Positions 47,902-60,787 of a stretch of DNA of 64,000 nucleotides are shown here, piece by piece. The DNA is taken from NCBI GenBank assembly GCA_951799425.1, contig OX637397.1:744001-808000 (forward strand). The letters are read 5' to 3'. The notes under the pieces are model-generated. The model was not told the DNA's origin. It saw nothing but the letters and a program-made list of their open reading frames with translations, and searched no databases. Source of the DNA: Ilex aquifolium (taxonomy: Eukaryota > Streptophyta > Magnoliopsida > Aquifoliales > Aquifoliaceae). Position 1 is the stretch's first letter. Each line of letters opens with the position of its first letter. The translations under genes were made by a program, and so were the position numbers.

Positions 47902-50900
47902 GACATAACTTTTTACTCCGGTCTCTGATTAAGATGATTCTTGCTGCATTGTAAAGAATTCTTGAATCCCTAACCATTTTATTCACATCAAAAGTCATGA
48001 AAAATCCTCTAGCATGGGCTCTATTGTAACGCAAGTTTGGTGTAATAAGTAGTCCTCCTTTAAAATGAAATAGTATATCGGACATAACTTTTTCTCCCGA
48101 ACTCGGATTGAGCTAACTCTTGCGGCATTGTAATGAGAACTTGAAACCCTAACCAATATATTGAGATCAAAATTGGTGATTCATCTTCTAACAAGTTCGA
48201 AATGGTGATGGAAGTTTGGTATAGTTGACCATTCCCCTCCACTAGGAAAAAAAAGTAATTTCCCATTCTTTAGTATTTCTGACATAACTTTTTACTCCGG
48301 TCTCTGATTAAGATGATTCTTGCTACATTGTAAAGAATTCTTGAATCCCTAACCATTTTATTCACATCAAAAGTCATGAAAAATCCACTAGCATGGGCTC
48401 TATTGTAACGCAAGTTTGGTGTAATAAGTAGTCCTCCTTTAAAATGAAATAGTATATCGGACATAACTTTTTCTCCCGAACTCGGATTGAGCTAACTCTT
48501 GCGGCATTGTAATGAGAACTTGAAACCCTAACCAATATATTGAGATCAAAATTGGTGATTCATCTTCTAACAAGTTCGAAATGGTGATGGAAGTTTGGTA
48601 TAGTTGGCCATTCCCCTCCGCTAGGAAAAAAAAGTAATTTCCCATTCTTTAGTATTTCTGACATAACTTTTTACTCCGGTCTCTGATTAAGATGATTCTT
48701 GCTGCATTGTAAAGAATTCTTGAATCCCTAACCATTTTATTCACATCAAAAGTCATGAAAAATCCTCTAGCATGGGCTCTATTGTAACACAAGTTTGGTG
48801 TAATAAGTAGTCCTCCTTTAAAATGAAATAGTATATCGGACATAACTTTTTCTCCCGAACTCGGATTGAGCTAACTCTTGCGGCATTGAAATGAGAACTT
48901 GAAACCCTAACCAATATATTGAGATCAAAATTGGTGATTCATCTTCTAACAAGTTCGAAATGGTGATGGAAGTTTGGTATAGTTGGCCATTCCCCTCCAC
49001 TAGGAAAAAAAAGTAATTTCCCATTCTTTACTATTTCTGACATAACTTTTTACTCCGGTCTCTGATTAAGATGATTCTTGCGGCATTGTAAAGAATTCTT
49101 GAATCCCTAACCATTTTATTCACATCAAAAGTCAAGAAAAATTCTCTAGCATGGGCTCTATTGTAACGCAAGTTTGGTGTAATAAGTAGTCCTCCTTTAA
49201 AATGAAATAGTATATCGGACATAACTTTTTCTCCCGAACTCGGATTGAGCTAACTCTTGCGGCATTGTAATGAGAACTTGAAACCCTAACCAATATATTG
49301 AGATCAAAATTGGTGATTCATCTTCTAACAAGTTCGAAATGGTGATGGAAGTTTGGTATAGTTGGCCATTCCCCTCCACTAGGAAAAAAAAGTAATTTCC
49401 CATTCTTTAGTATTTCTGACATAACTTTTTACTCCGGTCTCTGATTAAGATGATTCTTGCTGCATTGTAAAGAATTCTTGAATCCCTAACCATTTTATTC
49501 ACATCAAAAGTCATGAAAAATCCTCTAGCATGGGCTCTATTGTAACGCAAGTTTGGTGTAATAAGTAGTCCACCTTTAAAATGAAATAGTATATCGGACA
49601 TAACTTTTTCTCCCGAACTCGGATTGAGCTAACTCTTGCGGCATTGAAATGAGAACTTGAAACCCTAACCAATATATTGAGATCAAAATTGGTGATTCAT
49701 CTTCTAACAAGTTCGAAATTGTGATGGAAGTTTGGTATAGTTGGCCATTCCCCTCCACTAGGAAAAAAAAGTAATTTCCCATTCTTTAGTATTTCTTACA
49801 TAACTTTTTACTCCGGTCTCTGATTAAGATGATTCTTGCGGCATTGTAAAGAATTCTTGAATCCCTAACCATTTTATTCACATCAAAAGTCATGAAAAAT
49901 CTTCTAGCATGGGCTCTATTGTAACGCAAGTTTGGTGTAATAAGTAGTCCTCCTTTAAAATGAAATAGTATATCGGACATAACTTTTTCTCCCGAACTCG
50001 GATTGAGCTAACTCTTGCGGCATTGTAATGAGAACTTGAAACCCTAACCAATATATTGAGATCAAAATTGGTGATTCATCTTCTAACAAGTTCGAAATGG
50101 TGATGGAAGTTTGGTATAGTTGGCCATTCCCCTCCACTAGGAAAAAAAAGTAATTTCCCATTCTTTAGTATTTCTGACATAACTTTTTACTCCGGTCTCT
50201 GATTAAGATGATTCTTGCTGCATTGTAAAGAATTCTTGAATCCCTAACCATTTTATTCACATCAAAAGTCAAGAAAAATTCTCTAGCATGGGCTCTATTG
50301 TAACACAAGTTTGGTGTAATAAGTAGTCCTCCTTTAAAATGAAATAGTATATCGGACATAACTTTTTCTCCCGAACTCGGATTGAGCTAACTCTTGCAGC
50401 ATTGTAATGAGAACTTGAAACCCTAACCAATATATTGAGATCAAAATTGGTGATTCATCTTCTAACAAGTTCGAAATGGTGATGGAAGTTTGGTATAGTT
50501 GGCCATTCCCCTCCACTAGGAAAAAAAAGTAATTTCCCATTCTTTAGTATTTCTGACATAACTTTTTACTCCGGTCTCTGATTAAGATGATTCTTGCTGC
50601 ATTGTAAAGAATTCTTGAATCCCTAACCATTTTATTCACATCAAAAGTCATGAAAAATCCACTAGCATGGGCTCTATTGTAACGCATGTTTGGTGTAATA
50701 AGTAGTCCTCCTTTAAAATGAAATAGTATATCGGACATAACTTTTTCTCCCGAACTCGGACTGAGCTAACTCTTGCGGCATTGTAATGAGAACTTGAAAC
50801 CCTAACCAATATATTGAGATCAAAATTGGTGATTCATCTTCTAACAAGTTCGAAATTGTGATGGAAGTTTGGTATAGTTGGCCATTCCCCTCCACTAGGA

Positions 50901-52449
50901 AAAAAAAGTAATTTCCCATTCTTTAGTATTTCTGACATAACTTTTTACTCCGGTCTCTGATTAAGATGATTCTTGCGGCATTGTAAAGAATTCTTGAATC
51001 CCTAACCATTTTATTCACATCAAAAGTCATGAAAAATCTTCTAGCATGGGCTCTATTGTAACGCAAGTTTGGTGTAATAAGTAGTCCTCCTTTAAAATGA
51101 AATAGTATATCGGACATAACTTTTTCTCCCGAACTCGGATTGAGCTAACTCTTGCGGCATTGTAATGAGAACTTGAAACCCTAACCAATATATTGAGATC
51201 AAAATTGGTGATTCATCTTCTAACAAGTTCGAAATGGTGATGGAAATTTGGTATAGTTGGCCATTCCCCTCCACTAGGAAAAAAAAGTAATTTCCCATTC
51301 TTTAGTATTTCTGACATAACTTTTTACTCCGGTCTCTGATTAAGATGATTCTTGCTGCATTGTAAAGAATTCTTGAATCCCTAACCATTTTATTCACATC
51401 AAAAGTCATGAAAAATCCACTAGCATGGGCTCTATTGTAACGCAAGTTTGGTGTAATAAGTAATCCTCCTTTAAAATGAAATAGTATATCTGACATAACT
51501 TTTTCTCCCGAACTCGGACTGAGCTAACTCTTGCGGCATTGTAATGAGAACTTGAAACCCTAACCAGTATATTGAGATCAAAATTGGTGATTCATCTTCT
51601 AACAAGTTCGAAATTGTGATGGAAGTTTGGTATAGTTGGCCATTCCCCTCCACTAGGAAAAAAAAGTAATTTCTCATTCTTTAGTATTTCTGACATAACT
51701 TTTTACTCCGGTCTCTGATTAAGATGATTCTTGCTGCATTGTAAAGAATTCTTGAATCCCTAACCATTTTATTCACATCAAAAGTCATGAAAAATCCTCT
51801 AGCATGGGCTCTATTGTAACGCAAGTTTGGTGTAATAAGTAGTCCTCCTTTAAAATGAAATAGTATATCGGACATAACTTTTTCTCCCGAACTCGGATTG
51901 AGCTAACTCTTGCGGCATTGTAATGAGAACTTGAAACCCTAACCAATATATTGAGATCAAAATTGGTGATTCATCTTCTAACAAGTTCGAAATGGTGATG
52001 GAAGTTTGGTATAGTTGGCCATTCCCCTCCGCTAGGAAAAAAAAGTAATTTCCCATTCTTTAGTATTTCTGACATAACTTTTTACTCCGGTCTCTGATTA
52101 AGATGATTCTTGCTGCATTGTAAAGAATTCTTGAATCCCTAACCATTTTATTCACATCAAAAGTCATGAAAAATCCTCTAGCATTGGCTCTATTGTAACG
52201 CAAGTTTGGTGTAATAAGTAGTCCTCCTTTAAAATGAAATAGTATATCGGACATAACTTTTTCTCCCGAACTCGGATTGAGCTAACTCTTGCGGCATTGA
52301 AATGAGAACTTGAAACCCTAACCAATATATTGAGATCAAAATTGGTGATTCATCTTCTAACAAGTTCGAAATGGTGATGGAAGTTTGGTATAGTTGGCCA
52401 TTCCCCTCCACTAGGAAAAAAAAGTAATTTCCCATTCTTTAGTATTTCT
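47523..52449 (+). repeat. 13-unit repeat, copy 1 (4,927 bp)
   Basis: It begins with the TTTGGTATAATAAG unit and includes two AAGTCAAGAAAAATTCTC units (near 49131 and 50269). A GTAACGCATGTTTGG unit near 50685 follows, then units marked GGAAATTTGG (near 51243), TTTCTCATT and CCTCCGCTAGG (near 52027). The first eight units match 52450-55481 in order. The last five match 58514-60408. Confidence 0.82.
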
Positions 52450-55400
52450 GACATAACTTTTTACTCCGGTCTCTGATTAAGATGATTCTTGCTGCATTGT
52501 AAAGAATTCTTGAATCCCTAACCATTTTATTCACATCAAAAGTCATGAAAAATCCTCTAGCATGGGCTCTATTGTAACGCAAGTTTGGTATAATAAGTAG
52601 TCCTCCTTTAAAATGAAATAGTATATCGGACATAACTTTTTCTCCCGAACTCGGATTGAGCTAACTCTTGCGGCATTGAAATGAGAACTTGAAACCCTAA
52701 CCAATATATTGAGATCAAAATTGGTGATTCATCTTCTAACAAGTTCGAAATGGTGATGGAAGTTTGGTTTAGTTGACCATTCCCCTCCACTAGGAAAAAA
52801 AAGTAATTTCTCATTCTTTAGTATTTCTGACATAACTTTTTACTCCGGTCTCTGATTAAGATGATTCTTGCTGCATTGTAAAGAATTCTTGAATCCCTAA
52901 CCATTTTATTCACATCAAAAGTCATGAAAAATCCTCTAGCATGGGCTCTATTGTAACGCAAGTTTGGTGTAATAAGTAGTCCTCCTTTAAAATGAAATAG
53001 TATATCGGACATAACTTTTTCTCCCGAACTCGGATTGAGCTAACTCTTGCGGCATTGTAATAAGAACTTGAAACCCTAACCAATATATTGAGATCAAAAT
53101 TCGTGATTCATCTTCTAACAAGTTCGAAATGGTGATGGAAGTTTGGTATAGTTGACCATTCCCCTCCACTAGGAAAAAAAAGTAATTTCCCATTCTTTAG
53201 TATTTCTGACATAACTTTTTACTCCGGTCTCTGATTAAGATGATTCTTGCTGCATTGTAAAGAATTCTTGAATCCCTAACCATTTTATTCACATCAAAAG
53301 TCATGAAAAATCCACTAGCATGGGCTCTATTGTAACGCAAGTTTGGTGTAATAAGTAGTCCTCCTTTAAAATGAAAGAGTATATCGGACATAACTTTTTC
53401 TCCCGAACTCGGATTGAGCTAACTCTTGCGGCATTGTAATGAGAACTTGAAACCCTAACCAATATATTGAGATCAAAATTGGTGATTCATCTTCTAACAA
53501 GTTCGAAATGGTGATGGAAGTTTGGTATAGTTGGCCATTCCCCTCCACTAGGAAAAAAAAGTAATTTCCCATTCTTTAGTATTTCTGACATAACTTTTTA
53601 CTCCGGTCTCTGATTAAGATGATTCTTGCTGCATTGTAAAGAATTCTTGAATCCCTAACCATTTTATTCACATCCAAAGTCATGAAAAATCCTCTAGCAT
53701 GGGCTCTATTGTAACGCAAGTTTGGTGTAATAAGTAGTCCTCCTTTAAAATGAAATAGTATATCGGACATAACTTTTTCTCCCGAACTCGGATTGAGCTA
53801 ACTCTTGCGGCATTGAAATGAGAACTTGAAACCCTAACCAATATATTGAGATCAAAATTGGTGATTCATCTTCTAACAAGTTCGAAATGGTGATGGAAGT
53901 TTGGTATAGTTGGCCATTCCCCTCCACTAGGAAAAAAAAGTAATTTCCCATTCTTTAGTATTTCTGACATAACTTTTTACTCCGGTCTCTGATTAAGATG
54001 ATTCTTGCGGCATTGTAAAGAATTCTTGAATCCCTAACCATTTTATTCACATCAAAAGTCAAGAAAAATTCTCTAGCATGGGCTCTATTGTAACGCAAGT
54101 TTGGTGTAATAAGTAGTCCTCCTTTAAAATGAAATAGTATATCGGACATAACTTTTTCTCCCGAACTCGGATTGAGCTAACTCTTGCGGCATTGTAATGA
54201 GAACTTGAAACCCTAACCAATATATTGAGATCAAAATTGGTGATTCATCTTCTAACAAGTTCGAAATGGTGATGGAAGTTTGGTATAGTTGGCCATTCCC
54301 CTCCACAAGGAAAAAAAAGTAATTTCCCATTCTTTAGTATTTCTGACATAACTTTTTACTCCGGTCTCTGATTAAGATGATTCTTGCTGCATTGTAAAGA
54401 ATTCTTGAATCCCTAACCATTTTATTCACATCAAAAGTCATGAAAAATCCTCTAGCATGGGCTCTATTGTAACGCAAGTTTGGTGTAATAAGTAGTCCAC
54501 CTTTAAAATGAAATAGTATATCGGACATAACTTTTTCTCCCGAACTCGGATTGAGCTAACTCTTGCGGCATTGAAATGAGAACTTGAAACCCTAACCAAT
54601 ATATTGAGATCAAAATTGGTGATTCATCTTCTAACAAGTTCGAAATGGTGATGGAAGTTTGGTATAGTTGGCCATTCCCCTCCACTAGGAAAAAAAAGTA
54701 ATTTCCCATTCTTTAGTATTTCTGACATAACTTTTTACTCCGGTCTCAATTTAAGATGATTCTTGCGGCATTGTAAAGAATTCTTGAATCCCTAACCATT
54801 TTATTCACATCAAAAGTCATGAAAAATCTTCTAGCATGGGCTCTATTGTAACGCAAGTTTGGTGTAATAAGTAGTCCTCCTTTAAAATGAAATAGTATAT
54901 CGGACATAACTTTTTCTCCCGAACTCGGATTGAGCTAACTCTTGCGGCATTGTAATGAGAACTTGAAACCCTAACCAATATATTGAGATCAAAATTGGTG
55001 ATTCATCTTCTAACAAGTTCGAAATGGTGATGGAAGTTTGGTATAGTTGGCCATTCCCCTCCACTAGGAAAAAAAAGTAATTTCCCATTCTTTAGTATTT
55101 CTGACATAACTTTTTACTCCGGTCTCTGATTAAGATGATTCTTGCTGCATTGTAAAGAATTCTTGAATCCCTAACCATTTTATTCACATCAAAAGTCAAG
55201 AAAAATTCTCTAGCATGGGCTCTATTGTAACGCAAGTTTGGTGTAATAAGTAGTCCTCCTTTAAAATGAAATAGTATATCGGACATAACTTTTTCTCCCG
55301 AACTCGGATTGAGCTAACTCTTGCGGCATTGTAATGAGAACTTGAAACCCTAACCAATATATTGAGATCAAAATTGGTGATTCATCTTCTAACAAGTTCG

Positions 55401-55481
55401 AAATGGTGATGGAAGTTTGGTATAGTTGGCCATTCCCCTCCACTAGGAAAAAAAAGTAATTTCCCATTCTTTAGTATTTCT
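52450..55481 (+). repeat. 13-unit repeat, partial copy 2 (8 units, 3,032 bp)
   Basis: Matches the start of the 47523 copy unit for unit at 4,927 bp displacement (TTTGGTATAATAAG near 52586, then a CCACTAG unit, and AAGTCAAGAAAAATTCTC near 54058 and 55196). Private changes include AATTCGTGATTC near 53100, ATGAAAGAGTATATC near 53375, CACATCCAAAGTC near 53674, CCACAAGG near 54304 and GTCTCAATTTAAG near 54746. Confidence 0.82.
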
Positions 55482-56618
55482 GACATAACTTTTTACTCCG
55501 GTCTCTGATTAAGATGATTCTTGCTGCATTGTAATGAATTCTTGAATCCCTAACCATTTTATTCACATCAAAAGTCATGAAAAATCCACTAGCATGGGCT
55601 CTATTGTAACGCATGTTTGGTGTAATAAGTAGTCCTCCTTTAAAATGAAATAGTATATCGGACATAACTTTTTCTCCCGAACTCGGACTGAGCTAACTCT
55701 TGCGGCATTGTAATGAGAACTTGAAACCCTAACCAATATATTGAGATCAAAATTGGTGATTCATCTTCTAACAAGTTCGAAATTGTGATGGAAGTTTGGT
55801 ATAGTTGGCCATTCCCCTCCACTAGGAAAAAAAAGTAATTTCCCATTCTTTAGTATTTCTGACATAACTTTTTACTCCGGTCTCTGATTAAGATGATTCT
55901 TGCTGCATTGTAATGAATTCTTGAATCCCTAACCATTTTATTCACATCAAAAGTCATGAAAAATCCACTAGCATGGGCTCTATTGTAACGCATGTTTGGT
56001 GTAATAAGTAGTCCTCCTTTAAAATGAAATAGTATATCGGACATAACTTTTTCTCCCGAACTCGGACTGAGCTAACTCTTGCGGCATTGTAATGAGAACT
56101 TGAAACCCTAACCAATATATTGAGATCAAAATTGGTGATTCATCTTCTAACAAGTTTGAAATGGTGATGGAAGTTTGGTATAGTTGGCCATTCCCCTCCA
56201 CTAGGAAAAAAAAGTAATTTCCCATTCTTTAGTATTTCTGACATAACTTTTTACTCCGGTCTCTGATTAAGATGATTCTTGCTGCATTGTAAAGAATTCT
56301 TGAATCCCTAACCATTTTATTCACATCAAAAGTCAAGAAAAATTCTCTAGCATGGGCTCTATTGTAACGCAAGTTTGGTGTAATAAGTAGTCCTCCTTTA
56401 AAATGAAATAGTATATCGGACATAACTTTTTCTCCCGAACTCGGATTGAGCTAACTCTTGCGGCATTGTAATGAGAACTTGAAACCCTAACCAATATATT
56501 GAGATCAAAATTGGTGATTCATCTTCTAACAAGTTCGAAATGGTGATGGAAGTTTGGTATAGTTGGCCATTCCCCTCCACTAGGAAAAAAAAGTAATTTC
56601 CCATTCTTTAGTATTTCT
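55482..56618 (+). repeat. three units introducing the GCATGTTTGG type
   Basis: Two adjacent units share GTAATGAATTC, CCACTAG and AACGCATGTTTGG (near 55611 and 55990). One AAGTCAAGAAAAATTCTC unit follows. AAGTTTGAAATGG near 56153 is private. The GCATGTTTGG type then dominates to about 62 kb. Confidence 0.8.
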
Positions 56619-57376
56619 GACATAACTTTTTACTCCGGTCTCTGATTAAGATGATTCTTGCTGCATTGTAATGAATTCTTGAATCCCTAACCATTTTATT
56701 CACATCAAAAGTCATGAAAAATCTACTAGCATGGGCTCTATTGTAACGCATGTTTGGTGTAATAAGTAGTCCTCCTTTAAAATGAAATAGTATATCGGAC
56801 ATAACTTTTTCTCCCGAACTCGGACTGAGCTAACTCTTGCGGCATTGTAATGAGAACTTGAAACCCTAACCAATATATTGAGATCAAAATTGGTGATTCA
56901 TCTTCTAACAAGTTCGAAATTGTGATGGAAGTTTGGTATAGTTGGCCATTCCCCTCCACTAGGAAAAAAAAGTAATTTCCCATTCTTTAGTATTTCTGAC
57001 ATAACTTTTTACTCCGGTCTCTGATTAAGATGATTCTTGCTGCATTGTAATGAATTCTTGAATCCCTAACCATTTTATTCACATCAAAAGTCATGAAAAA
57101 TCCACTAGCATGGGCTCTATTGTAACGCATGTTTGGTGTAATAAGTAGTCCTCCTTTAAAATGAAATAGTATATCGGACATAACTTTTTCTCCCGAACTC
57201 GGACTGAGCTAACTCTTGCGGCATTGTAATGAGAACTTGAAACCCTAACCAATATATTGAGATCAAAATTGGTGATTCATCTTCTAACAAGTTCGAAATG
57301 GTGATGGAAGTTTGGTATAGTTGGCCATTCCCCTCCACTAGGAAAAAAAAGTAATTTCCCATTCTTTAGTATTTCT
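56619..57376 (+). repeat. 2-unit repeat, copy 1 (758 bp)
   Basis: Two GCATGTTTGG units, the first with ATCTACTAG (near 56721) and GAAATTGTG, the second with ATCCACTAG and GAAATGGTG. The same pair follows directly. Confidence 0.87.
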
Positions 57377-58134
57377 GACATAACTTTTTACTCCGGTCTC
57401 TGATTAAGATGATTCTTGCTGCATTGTAATGAATTCTTGAATCCCTAACCATTTTATTCACATCAAAAGTCATGAAAAATCTACTAGCATGGGCTCTATT
57501 GTAACGCATGTTTGGTGTAATAAGTAGTCCTCCTTTAAAATGAAATAGTATATCGGACATAACTTTTTCTCCCGAACTCGGACTGAGCTAACTCTTGCGG
57601 CATTGTAATGAGAACTTGAAACCCTAACCAATATATTGAGATCAAAATTGGTGATTCATCTTCTAACAAGTTCGAAATTGTGATGGAAGTTTGGTATAGT
57701 TGGCCATTCCCCTCCACTAGGAAAAAAAAGTAATTTCCCATTCTTTAGTATTTCTGACATAACTTTTTACTCCGGTCTCTGATTAAGATGATTCTTGCTG
57801 CATTGTAATGAATTCTTGAATCCCTAACCATTTTATTCACATCAAAAGTCATGAAAAATCCACTAGCATGGGCTCTATTGTAACGCATGTTTGGTGTAAT
57901 AAGTAGTCCTCCTTTAAAATGAAATAGTATATCGGACATAACTTTTTCTCCCGAACTCGGACTGAGCTAACTCTTGCGGCATTGTAATGAGAACTTGAAA
58001 CCCTAACCAATATATTGAGATCAAAATTGGTGATTCATCTTCTAACAAGTTCGAAATGGTGATGGAAGTTTGGTATAGTTGGCCATTCCCCTCCACTAGG
58101 AAAAAAAAGTAATTTCCCATTCTTTAGTATTTCT
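57377..58134 (+). repeat. 2-unit repeat, copy 2 (758 bp)
   Basis: ATCTACTAG recurs near 57479, exactly 758 bp after the first, with the same alternation of GAAATTGTG and GAAATGGTG. Confidence 0.87.
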
Positions 58135-60787
58135 GACATAACTTTTTACTCCGGTCTCTGATTAAGATGATTCTTGCTGCATTGTAATGAATTCTTGAAT
58201 CCCTAACCATTTTATTCACATCAAAAGTCATGAAAAATCCACTAGCATGGGCTCTATTGTAACGCATGTTTGGTGTAATAAGTAGTCCTCCTTTAAAATG
58301 AAATAGTATATCGGACATAACTTTTTCTCCCGAACTCGGACTGAGCTAACTCTTGCGGCATTGTAATGAGAACTTGAAACCCTAACCAATATATTGAGAT
58401 CAAAATTGGTGATTCATCTTCTAACAAGTTCGAAATTGTGATGGAAGTTTGGTATAGTTGGCCATTCCCCTCCACTAGGAAAAAAAAGTAATTTCCCATT
58501 CTTTAGTATTTCTGACATAACTTTTTACTCCGGTCTCTGATTAAGATGATTCTTGCTGCATTGTAATGAATTCTTGAATCCCTAACCATTTTATTCACAT
58601 CAAAAGTCATGAAAAATCCACTAGCATGGGCTCTATTGTAACGCATGTTTGGTGTAATAAGTAGTCCTCCTTTAAAATGAAATAGTATATCGGACATAAC
58701 TTTTTCTCCCGAACTCGGACTGAGCTAACTCTTGCGGCATTGTAATGAGAACTTGAAACCCTAACCAATATATTGAGATCAAAATTGGTGATTCATCTTC
58801 TAACAAGTTCGAAATTGTGATGGAAGTTTGGTATAGTTGGCCATTCCCCTCCACTAGGAAAAAAAAGTAATTTCCAATTCTTTAGTATTTCTGACATAAC
58901 TTTTTACTCCGGTCTCTGATTAAGATGATTCTTGCGGCATTGTAAAGAATTCTTGAATCCCTAACCATTTTATTCACATCAAAAGTCATGAAAAATCTTC
59001 TAGCATGGGCTCTATTGTAACGCAAGTTTGGTGTAATAAGTAGTCCTCCTTTAAAATGAAATAGTATATCAGACATAACTTTTTCTCCCGAACTCGGATT
59101 GAGCTAACTCTTGCGGCATTGTAATGAGAACTTGAAACCCTAACCAATATATTGAGATCAAAATTGGTGATTCATCTTCTAACAAGTTCGAAATGGTGAT
59201 GGAAATTTGGTATAGTTGGCCATTCCCCTCCACTAGGAAAAAAAAGTAATTTCCCATTCTTTAGTATTTCTGACATAACTTTTTACTCCGGTCTCTGATT
59301 AAGATGATTCTTGCTGCATTGTAAAGAATTCTTGAATCCCTAACCATTTTATTCACATCAAAAGTCATGAAAAATCCACTAGCATGGGCTCTATTGTAAC
59401 GCAAGTTTGGTGTAATAAGTAGTCCTCCTTTAAAATGAAATAGTATATCAGACATAACTTTTTCTCCCGAACTCGGACTGAGCTAACTCTTGCGGCATTG
59501 TAATGAGAACTTGAAACCCTAACCAATATATTGAGATCAAAATTGGTGATTCATCTTCTAACAAGTTCGAAATTGTGATGGAAGTTTGGTATAGTTGGCC
59601 ATTCCCCTCCACTAGGAAAAAAAAGTAATTTCTCATTCTTTAGTATTTCTGACATAACTTTTTACTCCGGTCTCTGATTAAGATGATTCTTGCTGCATTG
59701 TAAAGAATTCTTGAATCCCTAACCATTTTATTCACATCAAAAGTCATGAAAAATCCTCTAGCATGGGCTCTATTGTAACGCAAGTTTGGTGTAATAAGTA
59801 GTCCTCCTTTAAAATGAAATAGTATATCGGACATAACTTTTTCTCTCGAACTCGGATTGAGCTAACTCTTGCGGCATTGTAATGAGAACTTGAAACCCTA
59901 ACCAATATATTGAGATCAAAATTGGTGATTCATCTTCTAACAAGTTCGAAATGGTGATGGAAGTTTGGTATAGTTGGCCATTCCCCTCCACTAGGAAAAA
60001 AAAGTAATTTCCCATTCTTTAGTATTTCTGACATAACTTTTTACTCCGGTCTCTGATTAAGATGATTCTTGCTGCATTGTAAAGAATTCTTGAATCCCTA
60101 ACCATTTTATTCACATCAAAAGTCATGAAAAATCCTCTAGCATGGGCTCTATTGTAACGCAAGTTTGGTGTAATAAGTAGTCCTCCTTTAAAATGAAATA
60201 GTATATCGGACATAACTTTTTCTCCCGAACTCGGATTGAGCTAACTCTTGCGGCATTGAAATGAGAACTTGAAACCCTAACCAATATATTGAGATCAAAA
60301 TTGGTGATTCATCTTCTAACAAGTTCGAAATGGTGATGGAAGTTTGGTATAGTTGGCCATTCCCCTCCACTAGGAAAAAAAAGTAATTTCCCATTCTTTA
60401 GTATTTCTGACATAACTTTTTACTCCGGTCTCTGATTAAGATGATTCTTGCTGCATTGTAATGAATTCTTGAATCCCTAACCATTTTATTCACATCAAAA
60501 GTCATGAAAAATCCACTAGCATGGGCTCTATTGTAACGCATGTTTGGTGTAATAAGTAGTCCTCCTTTAAAATGAAATAGTATATCAGACATAACTTTTT
60601 CTCCCGAACTCGGACTGAGCTAACTCTTGCGGCATTGTAATGAGAACTTGAAACCCTAACCAATATATTGAGATCAAAATTGGTGATTCATCTTCTAACA
60701 AGTTCGAAATTGTGATGGAAGTTTGGTATAGTTGGCCATTCCCCTCCACTAGGAAAAAAAAGTAATTTCCCATTCTTTAGTATTTCT
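57756..60787 (+). repeat. 8-unit tandem duplication, copy 1 (3,032 bp)
   Basis: Three GCATGTTTGG units are followed by units marked TTTCCAATTC (near 58872), TATATCAGAC with GGAAATTTGG (near 59065 and 59201), TATATCAGAC with TTTCTCATT (near 59446 and 59630), and TTCTCTCGAAC (near 59840). Each mark recurs 3,032 bp later. By eye the match runs from about 57.56 kb to about 60.45 kb. The eighth unit (60409-60787) differs from its counterpart. Confidence 0.9.
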